64,000 bases of DNA from Carposina sasakii (taxonomy: Eukaryota; Arthropoda; Insecta; Lepidoptera; Carposinidae): contig CP053149.1 of the NCBI GenBank assembly GCA_014607495.2, positions 13,528,120-13,592,119 of the forward strand. The letters are read 5' to 3'. The position numbers and the translations under genes were made by a program. Positions 1 through 10,439 of the stretch are shown one piece after another; the stretch's first letter is position 1; every line of letters begins with the position of its first letter. The notes beneath the pieces were generated by a model. It saw only the letters and a list, made by a program, of their open reading frames with translations. It made no database searches and was not told where the DNA came from.

Positions 1-1010
1 ATTCCTGACATTCCTATCGAATGTCATTACGGAATAGGGTATATGCATTATTTTTTTATTTCATATTTAGATTTTACGTAAAAAATGAATAAAGTTTGCC
101 CTTGGAATGGCATATCTATTTTGGATTTACAGCGATTCAAAATACGAGCCGGCTAAATGTTTTGGAAACGCTCCGTTTACTCCATACTAAAATGGAATTT
201 GACTTTGACGTCATAGTACACAACCGTCTCAAATTAGTATGGGAAAAAAATGCAATTTTATTTTATAAAAGTAATATAAAATCTTTGTGTATAGTTGTCA
301 ATAAAAATTGTTTATTAGTAGGTACAGATATTAATAAAGTATTTATTAAATTAATGAGATAATTCAAAATATGGGTAAAATTATATGTTTTTACCACAGA
401 ACAGGCTTTTAGATAGATAGATAAAATTCTTTATTGTACTACAGCAAAAAACACATGTACAGGGGCTTTTACTCCTTTTATGTTGTATTTTTTTTAAACT
501 TTTAAACACCTGTTACTTTGCTATTAATAACCGATTGGTGTTATTTTTGCACTATTCGGTTTGTATTTGTAATACCTTTAGATTAAATATTTTAAAAATC
601 TGTTTTCGTGGCAGACGCATATTTCCTATTTAAAGTGTATTTATCTTTAGATACGGTTTTTTAAAAACACTAGATTCGAAAAGTTCTTATATAGCCATAG
701 TTTATTTTGTTTAAATTGAAATTGAATTTATTGATAATAGGTACGGTCTAATTTTTAAATCTATTTATGTTTTACCTATCAAAGTAGGTTTATTGTAGGT
801 AATGATAACCAAAGTAAGTTAGGTTTCAGTTAATAATTCTAAGCTCAAAACTATATTTCAAGTGGGGTAAGCTTACCTAGAAACCTACCAATGGATAGAT
901 AGATGCCATAAGTACATAAATTATGATGAGTTATTTTTGTTATCTATATAAGTAGGCACTTACACTCAAAGAGATGCACACGTATATATCTATTTATTAT
1001 ATGTATAGAT
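1..1010. other. AT-rich non-coding stretch
   Basis: No gene is visible. The one open frame here (88 codons from 96) has no recognisable motif and AT-driven composition. A short repeat containing AAATTCTTTATTGTACTAC lies at about 412-476; the same string recurs at 13.3 kb. The rest is simple AT-rich DNA. Confidence 0.6.
412..476 (-). repeat. Fragment of interspersed repeat (TAGATAGA...TTTATTGTACTAC)
   Basis: The sequence GATAGATAAAATTCTTTATT, followed by GTACTAC, is shared with about 13316-13375. In Lepidoptera such short segments are usually the reverse-strand 3' tail of a LINE or SINE (TAGTACAATAAAG... on the minus strand, with an AATAAA signal). That reading is an inference; what is seen is the two-copy match. 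Confidence 0.5.
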
Positions 1011-1017
1011 TACATAT

Positions 1018-1339
1018 AATAAAAATGTTACGGATCGCTGTCTGTACATGGAAGATTTATGAGGAAAAATATTATAGGAGACCTTTATCAACGCAATAGT
1101 ACCCAAAATAATGATTTTTGGAATTTTTTAATGTTTGTCGGTTTCTCTGTGCGTTTGTGCACGCTAATCTCAGAAACGGCTGAACCGATTTCGATGCAGT
1201 TTTTTAGGAATATATTGTGACAGGTCCCACTTAACATATAGGCTACTTTTTATCCCGAGAAAATATTTTTATCCCGGATTATTCGACATTTTGTTTTTTT
1301 CTGTAGTCCACGCGGACGGAGTCGCGGGCGTCCACTAGT
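1018..1339 (-). repeat. Lepidopteran interspersed repeat, 'GACTTCGTCCGCGTGGA' family, copy 1
   Basis: Read on the minus strand it begins ACTAGTGGACGCCCGCGACT and continues through CCGTCCGCGTGGACTACAG, a CCGGGATAAAAA block, GGGACCTGTC, GATTTCGATGCAG (its complement) and a CACAAACGCACAG block, ending near TAACATTTTTATTA. Two near-collinear copies on the plus strand are at 12297 and 57615. This sequence is widespread in moth and butterfly genomes, and I associate it with 3' regions of RTE-type non-LTR elements and their non-autonomous derivatives. No target-site duplication is obvious. Confidence 0.75.
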
Positions 1340-1501
1340 TTTTAATATATGTAAATCTTGCGATATTCATGATCATTCCAATTAACAAAATCATTCAGAT
1401 CTTATAAACTACCATGTTTTAATATAGTTATTTATAATTTGCTCGAGTTCAAATATAGTGTTTAAATTTTTTTGAAGATACATACCATGTTTATAAAAAC
1501 T

Positions 1502-1575
1502 TTTTATAAAATTATTAATAAAGAAATGGAAAAAATTTCTCACCCGAGTGGGAATCGAACCCACGACCTCTGCAT
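1502..1575 (-). repeat. 3'-tRNA SINE family, truncated copy 1
   Basis: On the minus strand it holds the second half of the tRNA-like domain (B box GGGTTCGATTCCCAC), then GAGAAATTTTTTCCATTTC and the TTATTAATAATTTTATAA tail. The 5' part is missing: homology stops in the anticodon region at about 1575. It is one of the two shortest members of an eight-copy family; other copies are at 5160, 21149, 47897, 53507, 56896 and 61066. Confidence 0.8.
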
Positions 1576-1579
1576 AAAA

Positions 1580-2233
1580 AACTTTTTAATTATTGAAAAC
1601 TTTAATAAGCCAGGCTTAGCCGTTAAAAACAAAGTGATAGCACAATTTGTTTAGACGGAAAACGAAGCAACGAAAATTGTCTTCTTCAACGAAAACCATG
1701 GATTATAAATTACTTCATTAGTCGTAGACAAGTTAACTACAAAGATGACGGAAAGAAGGGAAAATACCGTTTCTAAACTAATTACCAAACGCGATGATTA
1801 AAAAACCAGATTTCTGAACCAAATGAGGAAAATAAAGAAAATGAAAACTGTCCACCCGAATTTCCATAACAAAAACTTCGTTTTTCGTATCGCCCAAAAT
1901 ATTCTTTGTCTCGTTCTTGTTTTGTCCTTTATTTTTTTCTGACTTGTCTCATTTTCATTTTTATCTGAGACGTCGAGTTTTTAATAAGATATGCAAATTT
2001 TTTTTGCGAATCTCGTCAAAGTCGCAGTCATGCTTAGGTACTAAAGGAATAAATTAATAAAAATGATTTATTAAATTAGATTTTACTTTTTCTATACAGA
2101 AGATGGACACCCTCTCTTTGCGGTGCCAAATGCTGATATAACGTAAAGTTCCTTCTGGGCCGCTATATTTCGGCACCGCTATTCTAGTTAAGTTATACTT
2201 AAGGCCTGCCTCAAAATGATGATTAATGATAAA
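1580..2233. other. Non-coding stretch upstream of LINE and SINE remnants
   Basis: No gene is seen. The DNA is AT-rich with runs of A and T. The 64-codon minus-strand frame at 2054-2248 overlaps the edge of the SINE insertion site and shows no motif. The last part (about 2150-2233, containing GGCCTGCCTC and GATGATTAATGAT) may belong to the decayed LINE that the SINE at 2248 invaded. Confidence 0.45.
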
Positions 2234-2247
2234 TAATAAGTATTGCA

Positions 2248-2514
2248 TATGTGCGGTGATAGCCTAGTGGTTAAGACATGCGCTTTCAGTCGGATGGCGT
2301 GGGTTCGATACCAGTCAGGGGCCTGTAACACCGAATTTATTTAATGTACGGATTTTCTAAAAATTATCACTTAGCTATATTCAAGGAGGGTTGGCGTCAG
2401 GTAGGCAGCCGTCCGTAAAACAAATGTCAAATCTTTGGCAATATGAGTTTCGAAAGAAACCATATTGCGCCGACTCTATAAATAATGGGGTAAGGGCAGG
2501 AAAATGATGATAAG
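2248..2514 (+). mobile_element. tRNA-headed SINE with 14-bp target-site duplication
   Basis: A complete SINE insertion. It starts with a tRNA-like head containing an A box (TAGCCTAGTGG) near 2261 and a B box (GGGTTCGATACC) near 2301. A body containing GGAGGGTTGGCGTCAGGTAG follows, and it ends in a short GAAAATGATGATAAG tail. The 14-bp string TAATAAGTATTGCA stands immediately before (2234-2247) and immediately after (2515-2528) the 267-bp element, a perfect target-site duplication that fixes both ends. The GAT-rich end resembles that of the neighbouring LINE, suggesting it borrows a LINE 3' end for mobilisation (inference). Confidence 0.85.
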
Positions 2515-2530
2515 TAATAAGTATTGCAAC

Positions 2531-2650
2531 GACCCGGCGAAGGTCGCGGGCGTCGGTTGGATGCAGGCTGCTTCCGACCGGTCGGAGTGGAGGTTGTTGG
2601 GGGAGGCCTATGTCCAACAGTGGACTTCCCAGGGCTGTAAAAGAGGATGA
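2531..2650 (+). pseudogene. C-terminus of a non-LTR retrotransposon reverse transcriptase ORF
   Basis: This frame reads through a tryptophan-rich motif (GWMQAASDRSEWRLLGEA, then YVQQWTS) to a TGA stop inside a GATGATGAT tail. The ending is characteristic of ORFs of moth and butterfly non-LTR elements, probably the RTE-like clade, which encode an endonuclease-reverse transcriptase and end in (GAT)n. Only the last 39 or so codons are present, and the upstream part has been displaced by the SINE at 2248-2514. A second, more decayed fragment of the same C-terminus is at 30.1 kb on the minus strand. Confidence 0.75.
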
Positions 2651-2664
2651 TGATGATTGCAACT

Positions 2665-3860
2665 CTTTACAGTGAACCTAGGTAGTTTATTTCCCAGTGA
2701 CGTGATTTAGTAACGTGCGGAAAAGCCTCGGAAAAGCTGATATTATTAATTAAGACACGAGCGCCTGTCACTTCCAGCGACCCACTTGTGTTGAGTGGGG
2801 GGCGCACGTGGCTATCGAGTAGACAGCTTTACTGCTCTTTTTAAGTAAGTCAAGAAAAATTAAGAAAAAAATTATGCAAAGAAGTAATCTAAACACGAGA
2901 AATACAAGAGTCTTAATTAACAGTTCGAAAAATAAATTATAAATTCACCCCACCATACCCCACCATCTTGATATCAGTTTTAGCAAAATTAAACAACTAA
3001 CACTCGCAAATCCCGCGCCAAATCAAATCAACCGCTAAAAGCTGCGTATTAAAAGTCAAACCGCCCCTATAAAGGGTCGTTAAAATAAATAAATAAGTAG
3101 CCCGAATATGGCGGAGCGTAATAACAGAAGGCAAACAGCATCAGAAGCCGTGAGATAAAATCGTATTGCGTTGTCAAAAATAAATGAATCCCCTGGATTA
3201 GTGCGGCAGGCACCGGCCGCGCAATATTGTCGCTGGCGCCCGACGTGGGGCAATAATAAGCTGCTCAGCTTTCCCGACGCTACTTATGCTGTAGGTATGT
3301 TGGAAGATTATTATATGGGTTTCAGATGTGTTTGGTTGTATTTTATTTCATTGTATAAGTAATAAAAAATAAACTAATAAGTAATAGGTAACGTCTATCT
3401 ATTTACTTGAAAACTACTCCGAAACACATTTTACAGATCATCACAGTAAACTCCTTTATCAATAGCGGTAGAGTGGAGATAAACTACTCGACACGGTTCC
3501 GCAAAGAGAGGGCTCAACTGGCAAGCTCTGACTATCGCAGGGAATTTTATTCCGATCGAATTTACCTCTCTATGAAATTCGAAAACCAATCTTTGCCAAA
3601 ACGTTCCATTTATCAACGGATGATTCGGAAAAGTGCTAGGCAAAAAGTTCATGATACCGTTTTATATTCTACCTCTTTCGTTTCTTAGTTCTATTCGCTT
3701 TTGGATTTAATACTATTGGGAACTTTGAGAACTTCTCATAGACCCATAGTTTTATGTGAAATTAATGTTAAGCATGAGAATACCATCTTCTTTTCGACTG
3801 TACATAAAAAGATTATTGATTAGATTAGTAGGTACGCTATAATTCAATTTTAATTAAAAT
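2665..3860. other. Low-repeat, higher-GC non-coding block
   Basis: No gene is seen. About 2990-3690 is richer in G+C and free of recognisable repeats. It contains GCCAAATCAAATCAACC, GCACCGGCCGCGCAATATTG and CTGGCGCCCGACGTGGGG. Frames of 93 codons on the plus strand (3407-3688) and 73 on the minus strand overlap one another, so neither is supported. A conserved non-coding (enhancer-like) element is the likeliest explanation, by inference from composition only. Confidence 0.35.
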
Positions 3861-3869
3861 TCAATCAAA

Positions 3870-4040
3870 CATTGTATGAACACCTGCGACGAATACCACC
3901 ATCAATAAATAACATTTGACGGAAATAAGGCATAATTTGAAATACCCCAATCGATCAATGGCACATCAACATTGGATTGGGCCATCATTCATATAATATT
4001 TGCTTATAAATAGTGTCGTCTCTCTCCCAACCGCCGCTAA
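3870..4040 (+). repeat. Local duplication, copy A (uninterrupted)
   Basis: The stretch contains GATCAATGGCACATCAACAT, TGGATTGGGCCATCATT, then ATATTTGCTTATAAATAG and GTGTCGTCTCTCTC. The same order recurs about 1.4 kb downstream (about 5340-5850), where the second copy is split. No protein or RNA signature is seen. Confidence 0.65.
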
Positions 4041-4044
4041 TGAC

Positions 4045-5155
4045 TTGGAAAATTACATCTTATTTCGTCGTTTATAAATCGAAGGAAAAAATCGCTCGTC
4101 TCCTGCCTGCATGAATATTTTATAGGCGCGTCAACAGCCAAATGACAGGTTTTATCGTTTGAAAATTCGGTAAAAATTGAGCGAAATGACGCGTCGATAT
4201 TTTTTTATTTAGTGAGAGCATCCTTCCGCCAATCAGGTTGGCTCATTGTGGGCACAATGAGTGCCTCCCGGGGGACTTTTCTTGCGTAATTTAACTGGCG
4301 CAACAGTTTATTTTCAAATGTTGCTTTTTAACGTTTGTTACGTCTGCCATAACTGGAAACGGACGTTGTTTGTTTGGTTTTTTTTTTTGTAAATTCGATT
4401 CTGAATTTGAAATTCCATTGTTTTGTTGGTATGTCATATAAATATTTTATTTCAAATTCAGGTGGGTAACGTGTGGTATACCTACTCGAGAGTAAATATT
4501 CTTTGGCCTACTCTGTATTATAACGTAGTTAAATATTATTTACAAAATTGTTGGTTGTATCTGCCGTAAAACTATTTTAAGTTTGTCATGTGACTACAAA
4601 GTGCCCTATGGCCGTTTATTTATCTAACATTATGTCTATATATTTACTTTATACCTATATATTTTAGCTACATCTTAACCTTCATTATGAATTGAGAAAT
4701 CACATAAATCCGCCTAATCGTTTCAGAGTTCAATGTGTTAAGTTAAACCCCACATCAAACTTATTAGTAAGTATAGATTTGCGTATTTTGCTAACATTGC
4801 AACAATGTAACTAATAATATAAATTCCGAATAGAAACTACACATTAATTGCTAATTAATCAAATCTCTACCAAGATATAATTTACCAATTTCCAAGCTTT
4901 AATACAATATATTAAATTCTTTGAACTGGCAAACAATGATTACAAACCGAAGATCAAAGGTATTACGTTCCAATGGTGTTATATACCTACTTCTGAAAGG
5001 TCTTATATACTGTTGTATACGTGAATTTAATTGAGTATTAACGTTTCACATAGCTTACTGTAGTAAGTAATGAGAAAAGCTTTGATCGTTGTTTGACATT
5101 CGTAATGTGCTCTGATTCGAGGATGAGAAGTCATTGGAAGTTAATATACTTATTC
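4045..5155. other. AT-rich non-coding stretch
   Basis: No gene, RNA or convincing repeat is seen. There is a run of T at about 4379-4390 and many TAGGTA or ATACCTA strings, common in this genome. Confidence 0.6.
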
Positions 5156-5159
5156 ATTT

Positions 5160-5282
5160 GATTCGTCATCCGAGTTAAATTACCCGGTAGCTCAGTTGGT
5201 TAGAGCACAGCACGGTATGCGAGAGGTCGCGAGTTCAAGTCTCACTCGGGTGAATCTTTTTTCATTTCTTAATATTATTTAC
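5160..5282 (+). repeat. 3'-tRNA SINE family, older copy 2
   Basis: It opens with ATTCGTCATCCGAGTTAAAT, then a tRNA-like domain at about 5181-5253 (A box TAGCTCAGTTGG, B box GAGTTCAAGTCTC) and a decayed TTTCATTTCTTAATATTATTT tail. D arm, T arm and a seven-position acceptor stem (with wobbles) can be drawn, but the anticodon stem does not pair. I therefore read it as a SINE, not a functional tRNA. Its upstream ATTCGTCATCCGAGT segment matches the other copies, which shows that the repeat extends 5' of the tRNA-like part. Confidence 0.75.
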
Positions 5283-5339
5283 TTAGATAGATCTATTGGG
5301 AAAAGGCTGGAACAGGGAAACTATAAATTAAAATTCATT

Positions 5340-5850
5340 CTAATAATGTATGAAAATGACCATCGATAAATACGATCAATGGCACATCAACATTAGATTG
5401 GGCAATCATTAATTATCAAATAGTCTGATGCTATCTCTATGTTGGTCGAATTTTAAGAGAGGACAGCATTAACTTTACGAGTATCCCTCAGATAGGCTCG
5501 TATCTAACGATTAGAAAAATCTGCCCTAAGACGAATACACATTTTTCTCTACGACTACTATTTGACGGCCGATTGTTCTAGTAGGTAGTGACCCTGCCTG
5601 CGACGCCATAGGTCCTGGGTTCGAATCCCGGTAGGTGCAAATATTGATATTATGAATATCGATGTTTGTTTCCGAGTCATGGATGTTTCTATACTTATCT
5701 ATGTATTTATATACCGTTGCTTAGTACCCACGACACAAGACCTTAGGGATCTTTGTGTTGTGTAGTGTGTGAATATTTATTTATTATTTTTTATATTTAT
5801 TTATTTACTTTGTATCAATATTTGCTTATTAATAGTGTCGTCTCTCTCCT
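5340..5850 (+). repeat. Local duplication, copy B, split by a roughly 390-bp insertion
   Basis: GATCAATGGCACATCAACAT and ATTGGGCAATCATTA lie at about 5371-5415. The continuation ATCAATATTTGCTTATTAATAG with GTGTCGTCTCTCTC is only reached at about 5815-5850. Relative to copy A (3870-4040), about 390 bp is inserted, and this includes the SINE at 5574-5775. Confidence 0.6.
5574..5775 (+). mobile_element. 5'-tRNA SINE family (GGCCGATTGGTCTAGTAGG), copy 1
   Basis: The head reads GGCCGATTGTTCTAGTAGG..., with an A-box-like TTCTAGTAGG and an exact B box GGTTCGAATCC at about 5619. A body follows with GTTTCCGAGTCATGGATG, TATATACCGTTGCTTAGTAC and ACGACACAAGACCTTAGG. About 20 bp of the 3' body seen in the 50.3- and 54.5-kb copies is missing. 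The class is typical of lepidopteran tRNA-derived SINEs; which named family it matches would need a search. Confidence 0.85.
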
Positions 5851-6061
5851 ACCTACTCAGTTGTCCTACCTAGGACCTACTTAGTATTTAAGTAAAACGT
5901 ATGAAGGCGGTGCTGACAAGCCGAGTTGTTGATACTCTTACTTTGTGACTGATTAGAGACCCTAGAGCTTAAATAACAACAGCAATTTGTATATAACCCC
6001 ACATAAAGGAAGCAATCAAGTCTCTCTGATTTGAAGTTATATCTACTTATATTTAAAAACT

Positions 6062-6245
6062 ACGAATATTCACATGACATTAGGTACCTACTAAGCAACG
6101 GTAAGTATATAAACGTAAGTTATGTTTAAATAGATAAAATATATTTAAATATAGAAACACCCATGACTCGGAAACAAACATCAACATGCATGTCAATGAT
6201 TGCATCTACCAGGATTCGAGCCCCGGATCTTGAGGGATTGAGTGC
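6062..6245 (-). repeat. 5'-tRNA SINE family, decayed copy 2
   Basis: On the minus strand it carries the B-box region (GGGGCTCGAATCCTGGTAG), the GTTTCCGAGTCATGGGTG motif and a diverged CCGTTGCTTAGTAG block. It lies in opposite orientation to, and 290 bp from, copy 1, so the pair could form a weak inverted repeat. Confidence 0.7.
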
Positions 6246-6614
6246 ACATACTAAAATGCATCACCTACTAGCAATAACTCAAATATTCTAACATCCCCTC
6301 TAATAACCTTATAACAACACCATGCCATACAAATTAGCATCACCATCACACCGTAACCGTAACTATGATCCTTTCCAACGACATGCAACTAACAACAATA
6401 TTATTTACCCGAGACGGTGGCGACACTGTCTAACGTAGTACACAAAAGGGTATAGGCATAGCTTTAGTTTCAATTTTTGTCACCACCTTATAAAGCTGTA
6501 TTTGCCCCCTCACCTGTCATAAAGATAAGCCGACGGAACTCCAGGAATAACTCCTTACTGCCTCCGGGGCTATGGCGATTGTGTACACTTACAAGGTTGC
6601 AAGTTAGGTATTAG

Positions 6615-6869
6615 CATAGAGGAATAAGATGTAGACATAGAGTGCTAATGTCATACTAACAGTTTCGATGCACCATTAGACTTTTCGGTGCCTCACAATT
6701 CCAGTTTTTGACACTTAGATTGCATTACTATACGTTACAATACATTACTATACATTACACTAATAGAATCTAAGTGTCAAAGACTAGAATTGTGAGGCAC
6801 CGATAAGTCTAATGGTGCATCGAAACAATTATTATGATATTAGCACTCTATGACATCTTATTCCTCTAT
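6615..6869. mobile_element. Foldback MITE with roughly 105-bp arms and 8-bp target-site duplication
   Basis: The left arm (6615-6722, starting CATAGAGGAATAAGATGT) is the imperfect reverse complement of the right arm (6767-6869), across a spacer of about 44 bp made of TACATTAC-type repeats. Both arms contain GTTTCGATGCACCATTAGAC and CGGTGCCTCACAATTC (or their complements). GGTATTAG flanks the element on both sides (6607-6614, 6870-6877). An 8-bp duplication fits hAT-type transposition, but the ends are not a standard hAT terminus. There is no coding capacity. Confidence 0.85.
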
Positions 6870-6879
6870 GGTATTAGAG

Positions 6880-8000
6880 AGATAAGTGTGATTTATCTGT
6901 GTAACAAGAAGCAGGCGGTAGGCTCCACAGAACAGGTAATATAGGCGGTAGGCTCAGTAATTACATTTCTCACCTACAGCTACTAGGTAATTGTTTTTAG
7001 TGTTAGAATGAAGAAGACTTATTTTAAGCTCCTTCTATCTCTGGTTATACTTATAGGTATATTTTTAAAGAGAACAGAGGAAATTGATTCTAATTGATTT
7101 CCAAACCACAGGGATCATCCTGATTACAACTTTTATTTGTACCAAATTAGAACACAATCTATTGGTCGCAAGGTATGTGGTGCAACATGACATATCTTAA
7201 TATTGTAGCCAGTCAGAAACAGTGTTAGGTATTTGGACTTTATCTTCAAAAAGAAAATGAATTTAAATTAGGTTTCCATTTAAATATAATAATATGACTA
7301 CTGAACTATAAGGATTATTAGCTACAAGCGAATTACCCACATATACAGGAAATCCTAAAGGGGCACACACACAACACAACTTCTGCAAATTTGTCAGCAC
7401 TTCCTGCAAAACAACAAGCAGATACAACAAACACTAAGCAACATGGCAATATGCAGATAAATCACCATGTAGTGGTAATAATATATTAATTAAGGAAGTC
7501 ATTACAGTCGATAACGCATTAGCACGCACGCAAATTGTCCTCTCAAGGCATATTTCCTGCGTTTTCGCCGATTTAAAGCAATTCTCGGGTTCTGATTAAA
7601 CCCCCGCTGCTACAGCGAGATTACGCCCCTTTCAGACTAAAGAATGGTGTATTTCAGATACCGTGAAAGTGAATTGTATTTCCTTATTCAGTTGATTTTA
7701 TGGAAACGACTGTTATGAGTGGATTCGGGGTTTAATTTTGCTACCTGTGTGTTTAAGTTCCTGATTGATTTTGTGTTTGCTAATGTTTAATGGTTTTCGA
7801 ATATTTTATTTGTAACTTTTCATTAAAATCATTCAGCATACTATAGGTACTATACCTACTCGTATCTAAGCATATGTATGTTTCCTGACTCAGGGTATCC
7901 CAGTGTTTCCAGGTTTTTTATTTTATGTTCTTAGTCATTCAGGGCATAGCATTTCATGTGACTGTAGTAGGTATACATAAACTCTAAAGACCTGTCCATA
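6880..8000. other. Non-coding stretch
   Basis: No gene is seen. GCAGGCGGTAGGCTC is repeated directly at about 6911 and 6942 (AGGCGGTAGGCTC). A small G+C-richer patch at 7500-7640 (CGTTTTCGCCGATTTAAAGC, CCCCCGCTGCTACAGCGAG) has no repeat relationship that I can see. Confidence 0.5.
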
Positions 8001-8002
8001 TA

Positions 8003-8357
8003 CAGGATGTTTTTTCGTTGCCACCCTTAACGAAGGGTACGTACTCTGTACATCAAATAAAGTAAGTTTTGCCAAAAAAATGTGGGAAACGATGTAAATT
8101 TTTTGGATTTTTTTAAATTACTTCATCGGGCGAAATTTATAGTTTATGCTAGTTTTTTTCATAGTCAGATATTAATAATTTCTTGTGAAAAAATCTTGCT
8201 ACACGCATCAATGTGCATTTATGTAGAAAAACGCATTATATTTACTCAACTTTGGACCCTAACCAGACCTCCCAGGTATACTTCATGGAGAAAAATGATC
8301 GTAATGATGAGGAGATTTCGTAGTTTTCGGGAACGTTGACGACCAAAAACCATCCTG
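8003..8357. mobile_element. TA-flanked MITE family A, copy 1
   Basis: The left end CAGGATGTTTTTTCG and right end ACCAAAAACCATCCTG are inverted repeats of about 17 bp, and TA stands on both outer sides (8001-8002, 8358-8359). The interior contains CGAAGGGTACGTACTC, ACATCAAATAAAGTAAG and ATCTTGCTACACGC. Copies occur at 13928 and 18122. TA duplications and short ends suggest a non-autonomous Tc1/mariner-type element (inference). The open frames on both strands here arise from the repeat. Confidence 0.85.
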
Positions 8358-8359
8358 TA

Positions 8360-9960
8360 TAATGTACATTATACAGTACATTTAAGTACATCCTTTTTCC
8401 ACTAACAATACTTAAAAACTGGCAACTACTAAACAATTATCTGAACAAAAGTTCCGCAAAACGTATCTAGTTAATTTGCTTAACCGGAATTGAAAACTAG
8501 TAACTAGTAGTTCGCGTTCACAAAACAAAAACCAATATCCAATAGAAACTGCGCTCATTCACTATCTACGGGCGCACGGGAACTTTAGATTGGCGCAATA
8601 ATTATTTATTCCGCTCACTCTATCCAACTCGGGAACTATTCAGCGAAGAAACGCTATTTCTCTTCGGTCAGATAAGACGTTTGATTTCGCCCATTTTCCT
8701 TCCCCTCACCTCCTGGACTTTAATTATGGCCTGGTCTCGTGTAAAATAGTTGCCGGAGTAATTTACCCCGACATCAGTATGCGGCCCGCGTGCCCAATAC
8801 GAGGTAGGTACGCCCCAAAGGAAACTATTCACGCTGTAGAAATTATATTGACCAGGCAGTCGCCTTGAGCATTACGATCGCCGCTTTAAAACTAAAAACG
8901 CAATATCAAACATAAAACCTCCCAGCGGAGTCGTTGCCGAGCTTTATCTAAAATAAACAGTAAACTTGTTTGCTTACCACCCTCTCATTTCTTCAGTCGT
9001 TGAACTGCATAACTATAAGAGAGAACACGAAACACAATATAGCTCCGTAAAAAATAAGCGCGCATCAGACTCGAGCATGTAATTCTAGCGCAGTCTTCCG
9101 GCGCGAACAAAGCAGAGAGGGTAAGAACACGAGTTACTCGACACCCGTACTTACCTTACGCAGATTTGTTCTTTGCGGACCGCGCGGAAACAAACCCTCG
9201 CCGCTGTAAATACGCCTCACATCGGCTTACGACAGCCATACATCATCAAACATTTCAAAGCCGCATAGATCCAGGAAATTCGCGATAGTCAAATTGTAGT
9301 CTTACGGGCGTTGCTATTAAATTATTAGATTCCCAACTGTGTTGCGCTCGTATAAGGCGCGATTTGCATTACAAAGCTGGGAGGAAGGGTCCTCTCGGCA
9401 GGTACGTCACGGCTGCGAAAGAAAAATGTACCTTTAACGACGACGTGAGGACGCTGGGAGTCGAGAGAAGAAATAAGCCGTAACAGGATGTCGTTCAGGA
9501 TAATACCCCTTCGTTTTATTTTCTTTTCAGGATTTGAAGCATCTCCGTAGCGAGGCTCATTCAATTTCAGTAATTTATATAAGCTTTTTAGTTAAGTATA
9601 TACCGGGTATACGTACTTTGCGAATTACTTGGGAAAACTATATGTTGTGAGATACTGTTGGATCGGAATTATTTTAATGAATAAGTACATTTTAAACTAA
9701 CAAATACGCGGGCCATCTGTTTGACCCCTTGTCTTTATGATGGTTTTTCTAAATGCATAAAAGGATCTAAATGAAATCGGAGCAGAGAGAGATCATGATA
9801 TTCGACAAAGGACATCGATCGATCCGAAAACTGCCCTTCCCTACAAAATAGCTCTACCTGTATACTCGGATTTTTTAAAAATCGCAGAGCCGTCTTTTTC
9901 GAATAAACATATGAAAATAGCATAGATGGCTTACTTAGGTTACTTACTACAACTAATTAA
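8360..9960. other. Low-repeat block with GC-rich core
   Basis: No gene is supported. About 8560-9560 is markedly richer in G+C than its surroundings and without recognised repeats. It includes GGCGCAATAATTATTTATTC, GGACTTTAATTATGGCCTGG and TCTTCCGGCGCGAACAAAGC. These AT-rich homeodomain-like cores set in GC-rich DNA are typical of insect enhancers (inference). The 79-codon minus-strand frame at 9325-9564 shows no domain. Confidence 0.35.
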
Positions 9961-10026
9961 CATACGTCACTGGACATACAAATTAATAATAAATAAAATT
10001 AATAAAATTTACAATCATTACAATAC

Positions 10027-10112
10027 ATCAACCTAGTCCCAGATAAAGATCCCTAAAGTCTTGTACCGTGAGAACTAAGCAACGATATAAATACAAACAT
10101 CGATATTCATCA
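10027..10112 (-). repeat. 5'-tRNA SINE family, 3' fragment (copy 3)
   Basis: Only the body is present: ACCTAGTCCCAGATAAAGAT, GTCTTGTACCGTGAGAACTA and ACATCGATATTCATC, on the minus strand. The tRNA-like head is missing. Confidence 0.7.
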
Positions 10113-10317
10113 ATATTCCGACAAAGCATCAAACTCTTACAAACTAACATCATACTTCATAAATGTAACAATACTAATATGTAGGTACTATAGATATGAA
10201 TAAAAACCAAAATACATGAATCAGTATGTAACTGTAAATAAGTATAAATAAGTATGTAAATGTCAAGACACGTGATGTTGGTATATTGGCTATTTAAAAA
10301 TATAAATAAGTAGAATA

Positions 10318-10405
10318 AGAAATAGTGAAAATAGTGAGTGTGTAATTTGCACACTTTTGCCCAACCTGTTTGGAGGATAATGGGCGTGACTATATGTATG
10401 TTCAA
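10318..10405 (-). repeat. Fragment of the 'acgcccattatcc' interspersed repeat
   Basis: It contains TTTGCACACTTTTGCCCAAC, then CTGTTTGGAGGATAATGGGC and GTGACTATATGTATG. Related fragments are at about 26310-26390 and 42336-42378. In moth genomes strings of this shape (ATACAT...CACGCC...) belong to a very common LINE- or SINE-derived 3' end; the exact family is not determined. Confidence 0.55.
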
Positions 10406-10439
10406 ATAGAATAGAGAATAGAAACCAAAGAAAAATAAA

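Noticed and set aside
1..50. CATTACGGAATA at the window start and near 30355 as paired element ends
   Set aside because: Only about 12 bp match in a different context, with no further similarity; chance is sufficient.
6062..6245. A SINE inverted-repeat pair (5574 and 6062) as a designed hairpin
   Set aside because: The copies are diverged and differently truncated, so independent insertions explain the orientation.
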